A DNA stretch of 64,000 nt. Origin: Chloroflexi bacterium 54-19 (lineage in GTDB: Bacteria > Chloroflexota > Chloroflexia > Chloroheliales > Chloroheliaceae). The DNA is taken from the NCBI GenBank assembly GCA_001898225.1, contig MKTJ01000036.1, positions 1 through 64,000 of the forward strand, read 5' to 3'. The notes beneath the pieces were generated by a model. The model saw only the letters and a program-made list of their open reading frames with translations. It did not search any database and was not told the DNA's origin. Shown piece by piece: positions 63,017-64,000 of this stretch (positions are counted from its first letter, which is position 1; every line of letters begins with the position of its first letter). The position numbers were made by a program, and so were the translations under genes.

Positions 63017-64000
63017 ATGGGTAACAGCAAATGGCTAAGAAATAGCTTTGTCTATTTAATAGTCATAATAGCCGTGCTATTACTATTTTACACAATTTTC
63101 GGTGGCGGTACCAGCAACAGTGCCCGAACCATCCCCATCAGCCAGGTTTTCCGGGATGCAGTGGCCGGACAAGTTAAAGAAATTGATATTGCCAACGATA
63201 CTAATGTCGTCCAGGTTACATATACAGACGGTACAGAACGAGTTTCCCGGCGCGAAACTTCCACAACCGATTTCACCAGTCAACTAATTAACGCGGGTTA
63301 CAACTTTAATACCGGCAACGTAGCGATTAAAGTAAACGAACCATCGCCCTTCGGCGGTATCCTTAACATTCTGACCTTGCTATTGCCGACGCTGATTTTT
63401 ATCGGCGTGCTCGTCTTTATGATGCGGCAATCGGGCGGTGGGGCCAACCAGGCCCTCAGCTTTGGCAAGAGTCGCGCTCGCAAATTCGTGGGCGATAAAA
63501 CTTCGGTCACCTTTAACGATGTGGCCGGGGTCGAAGAATCAAAACAGGAACTGGCCGAAGTGGTCGAATTCCTTAAATTTCCCGATAAGTTTGCTGCTCT
63601 CGGCGCCCGCATCCCTAAAGGTGTACTGCTGGTCGGCCCTCCCGGTACCGGTAAAACCCTGATTTCGAAAGCGGTTGCCGGGGAAGCCGGGGTGCCCTTC
63701 TTCAGCATCAGCGGTTCCGAGTTTGTTGAAATGTTTGTCGGTGTCGGGGCCAGCCGTGTCCGCGACCTGTTTACCCAGGCCAAAGCCGCCGCCCCCTGTA
63801 TCATCTTTATTGATGAAATTGACGCCGTTGGTCGCCAGCGTGGTTCCGGTCTTGGTGGTGGGCACGACGAACGCGAACAGACCCTCAACCAGATCCTGGT
63901 CGAGATGGACGGTTTCGACACAACCACGAACATCATCGTAATTGCCGCGACCAACCGTCCTGACGTATTAGACCCGGCGCTGCTCCGCCCCGGTCGTTTC
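63017..64000 (+). CDS. ftsH: FtsH ATP-dependent zinc metalloprotease (partial, N-terminal 328 codons)
   Basis: The ATG at 63017 has GGAGG ten bases upstream. The visible part includes the first membrane helix ([19 protein letters not shown]), the FtsH extracellular domain, a second helix ([18 protein letters not shown]) and the AAA+ core. Walker A is GPPGTGKT at residues 207-214, Walker B is [12 protein letters not shown] and the second region of homology begins [18 protein letters not shown]. The HEXXH protease domain lies beyond the window edge. FtsH degrades unneeded or damaged membrane and cytosolic proteins. A TATACT at 62933-62938 may be its -10 box. Confidence 0.95.
   Translation, partial: MGNSKWLRNSFVYLIVIIAVLLLFYTIFGGGTSNSARTIPISQVFRDAVAGQVKEIDIANDTNVVQVTYTDGTERVSRRETSTTDFTSQLINAGYNFNTGNVAIKVNEPSPFGGILNILTLLLPTLIFIGVLVFMMRQSGGGANQALSFGKSRARKFVGDKTSVTFNDVAGVEESKQELAEVVEFLKFPDKFAALGARIPKGVLLVGPPGTGKTLISKAVAGEAGVPFFSISGSEFVEMFVGVGASRVRDLFTQAKAAAPCIIFIDEIDAVGRQRGSGLGGGHDEREQTLNQILVEMDGFDTTTNIIVIAATNRPDVLDPALLRPGRF

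Overview
This window looks like chromosome of a heterotrophic, sugar-scavenging bacterium, most probably a member of the Chloroflexota. I infer this from gene content and style, not from a marker search. The signs are a Thr/Ala-rich linker behind the lipobox of the sugar-binding lipoprotein, a subtilisin-like protease ending in Ser-Ser-Val-Asn-Trp repeats, several very large NB-ARC/TPR/LuxR regulators, a PASTA-less membrane Ser/Thr kinase and a mosaic of LacI-controlled sugar genes. No rRNA, tRNA, CRISPR array, insertion sequence or phage gene was seen.

Region 1 to 13.6 kb handles plant or algal oligosaccharides. It has a minus-strand ABC sugar importer (binding lipoprotein, two permeases), a GH31 glycosidase, a GH29 alpha-L-fucosidase with an aldo/keto reductase and a zinc alcohol dehydrogenase, two LacI regulators and a FucU-like mutarotase. 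Palindromic LacI-type operators sit on recognisable sigma-70-type promoters in both divergent control regions. Region 13.6 to 26 kb is mixed housekeeping: a PP2C-like protein, DUF1232 and DUF1206 membrane proteins, a lipid kinase, an amidase, a tandem pair of amidohydrolases, a glutaredoxin-PDZ protein and a Ser/Thr kinase.

The most notable gene is the glutaredoxin-PDZ gene at 22490-22990. Its CPYC active site is written TGA-Pro-Tyr-Cys, and a small hairpin fitting the bacterial SECIS consensus follows the TGA. It is therefore read here as a selenoprotein, a selenocysteine glutaredoxin fused to a PDZ domain. Standard gene calling would cut it and lose the active site.

Region 25.7 to 32 kb contains a third LacI regulator, a GH1 beta-glucosidase, an MGDG/UgtP-like glycosyltransferase, an inositol-oxygenase homologue under its own palindromic operator, and an APH-fold kinase. 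From 41.4 down to 30.8 kb runs a complete L-rhamnose operon on the minus strand: a DeoR regulator, rhamnose mutarotase, isomerase, a fused aldolase/dehydrogenase, rhamnulokinase, LutC and a fused LutB-LutA, with the APH-like gene abutting the end. Rhamnose is thus cut to dihydroxyacetone phosphate and lactaldehyde, the latter oxidised to lactate and then probably to pyruvate by the Lut proteins.

Region 41.5 to 64 kb holds a small conserved-looking protein, a lipoprotein, a pseudo-cyclase/NB-ARC/TPR protein, a GAF-GGDEF-EAL protein, the subtilase, a haemolysin III protein, a GT-C-like membrane protein, an MFS exporter, two LuxR-type regulators flanking an acyl-CoA ligase, an isolated atpD preceded by a leader that can hide its ribosome binding site, and the start of ftsH, which runs off the window.
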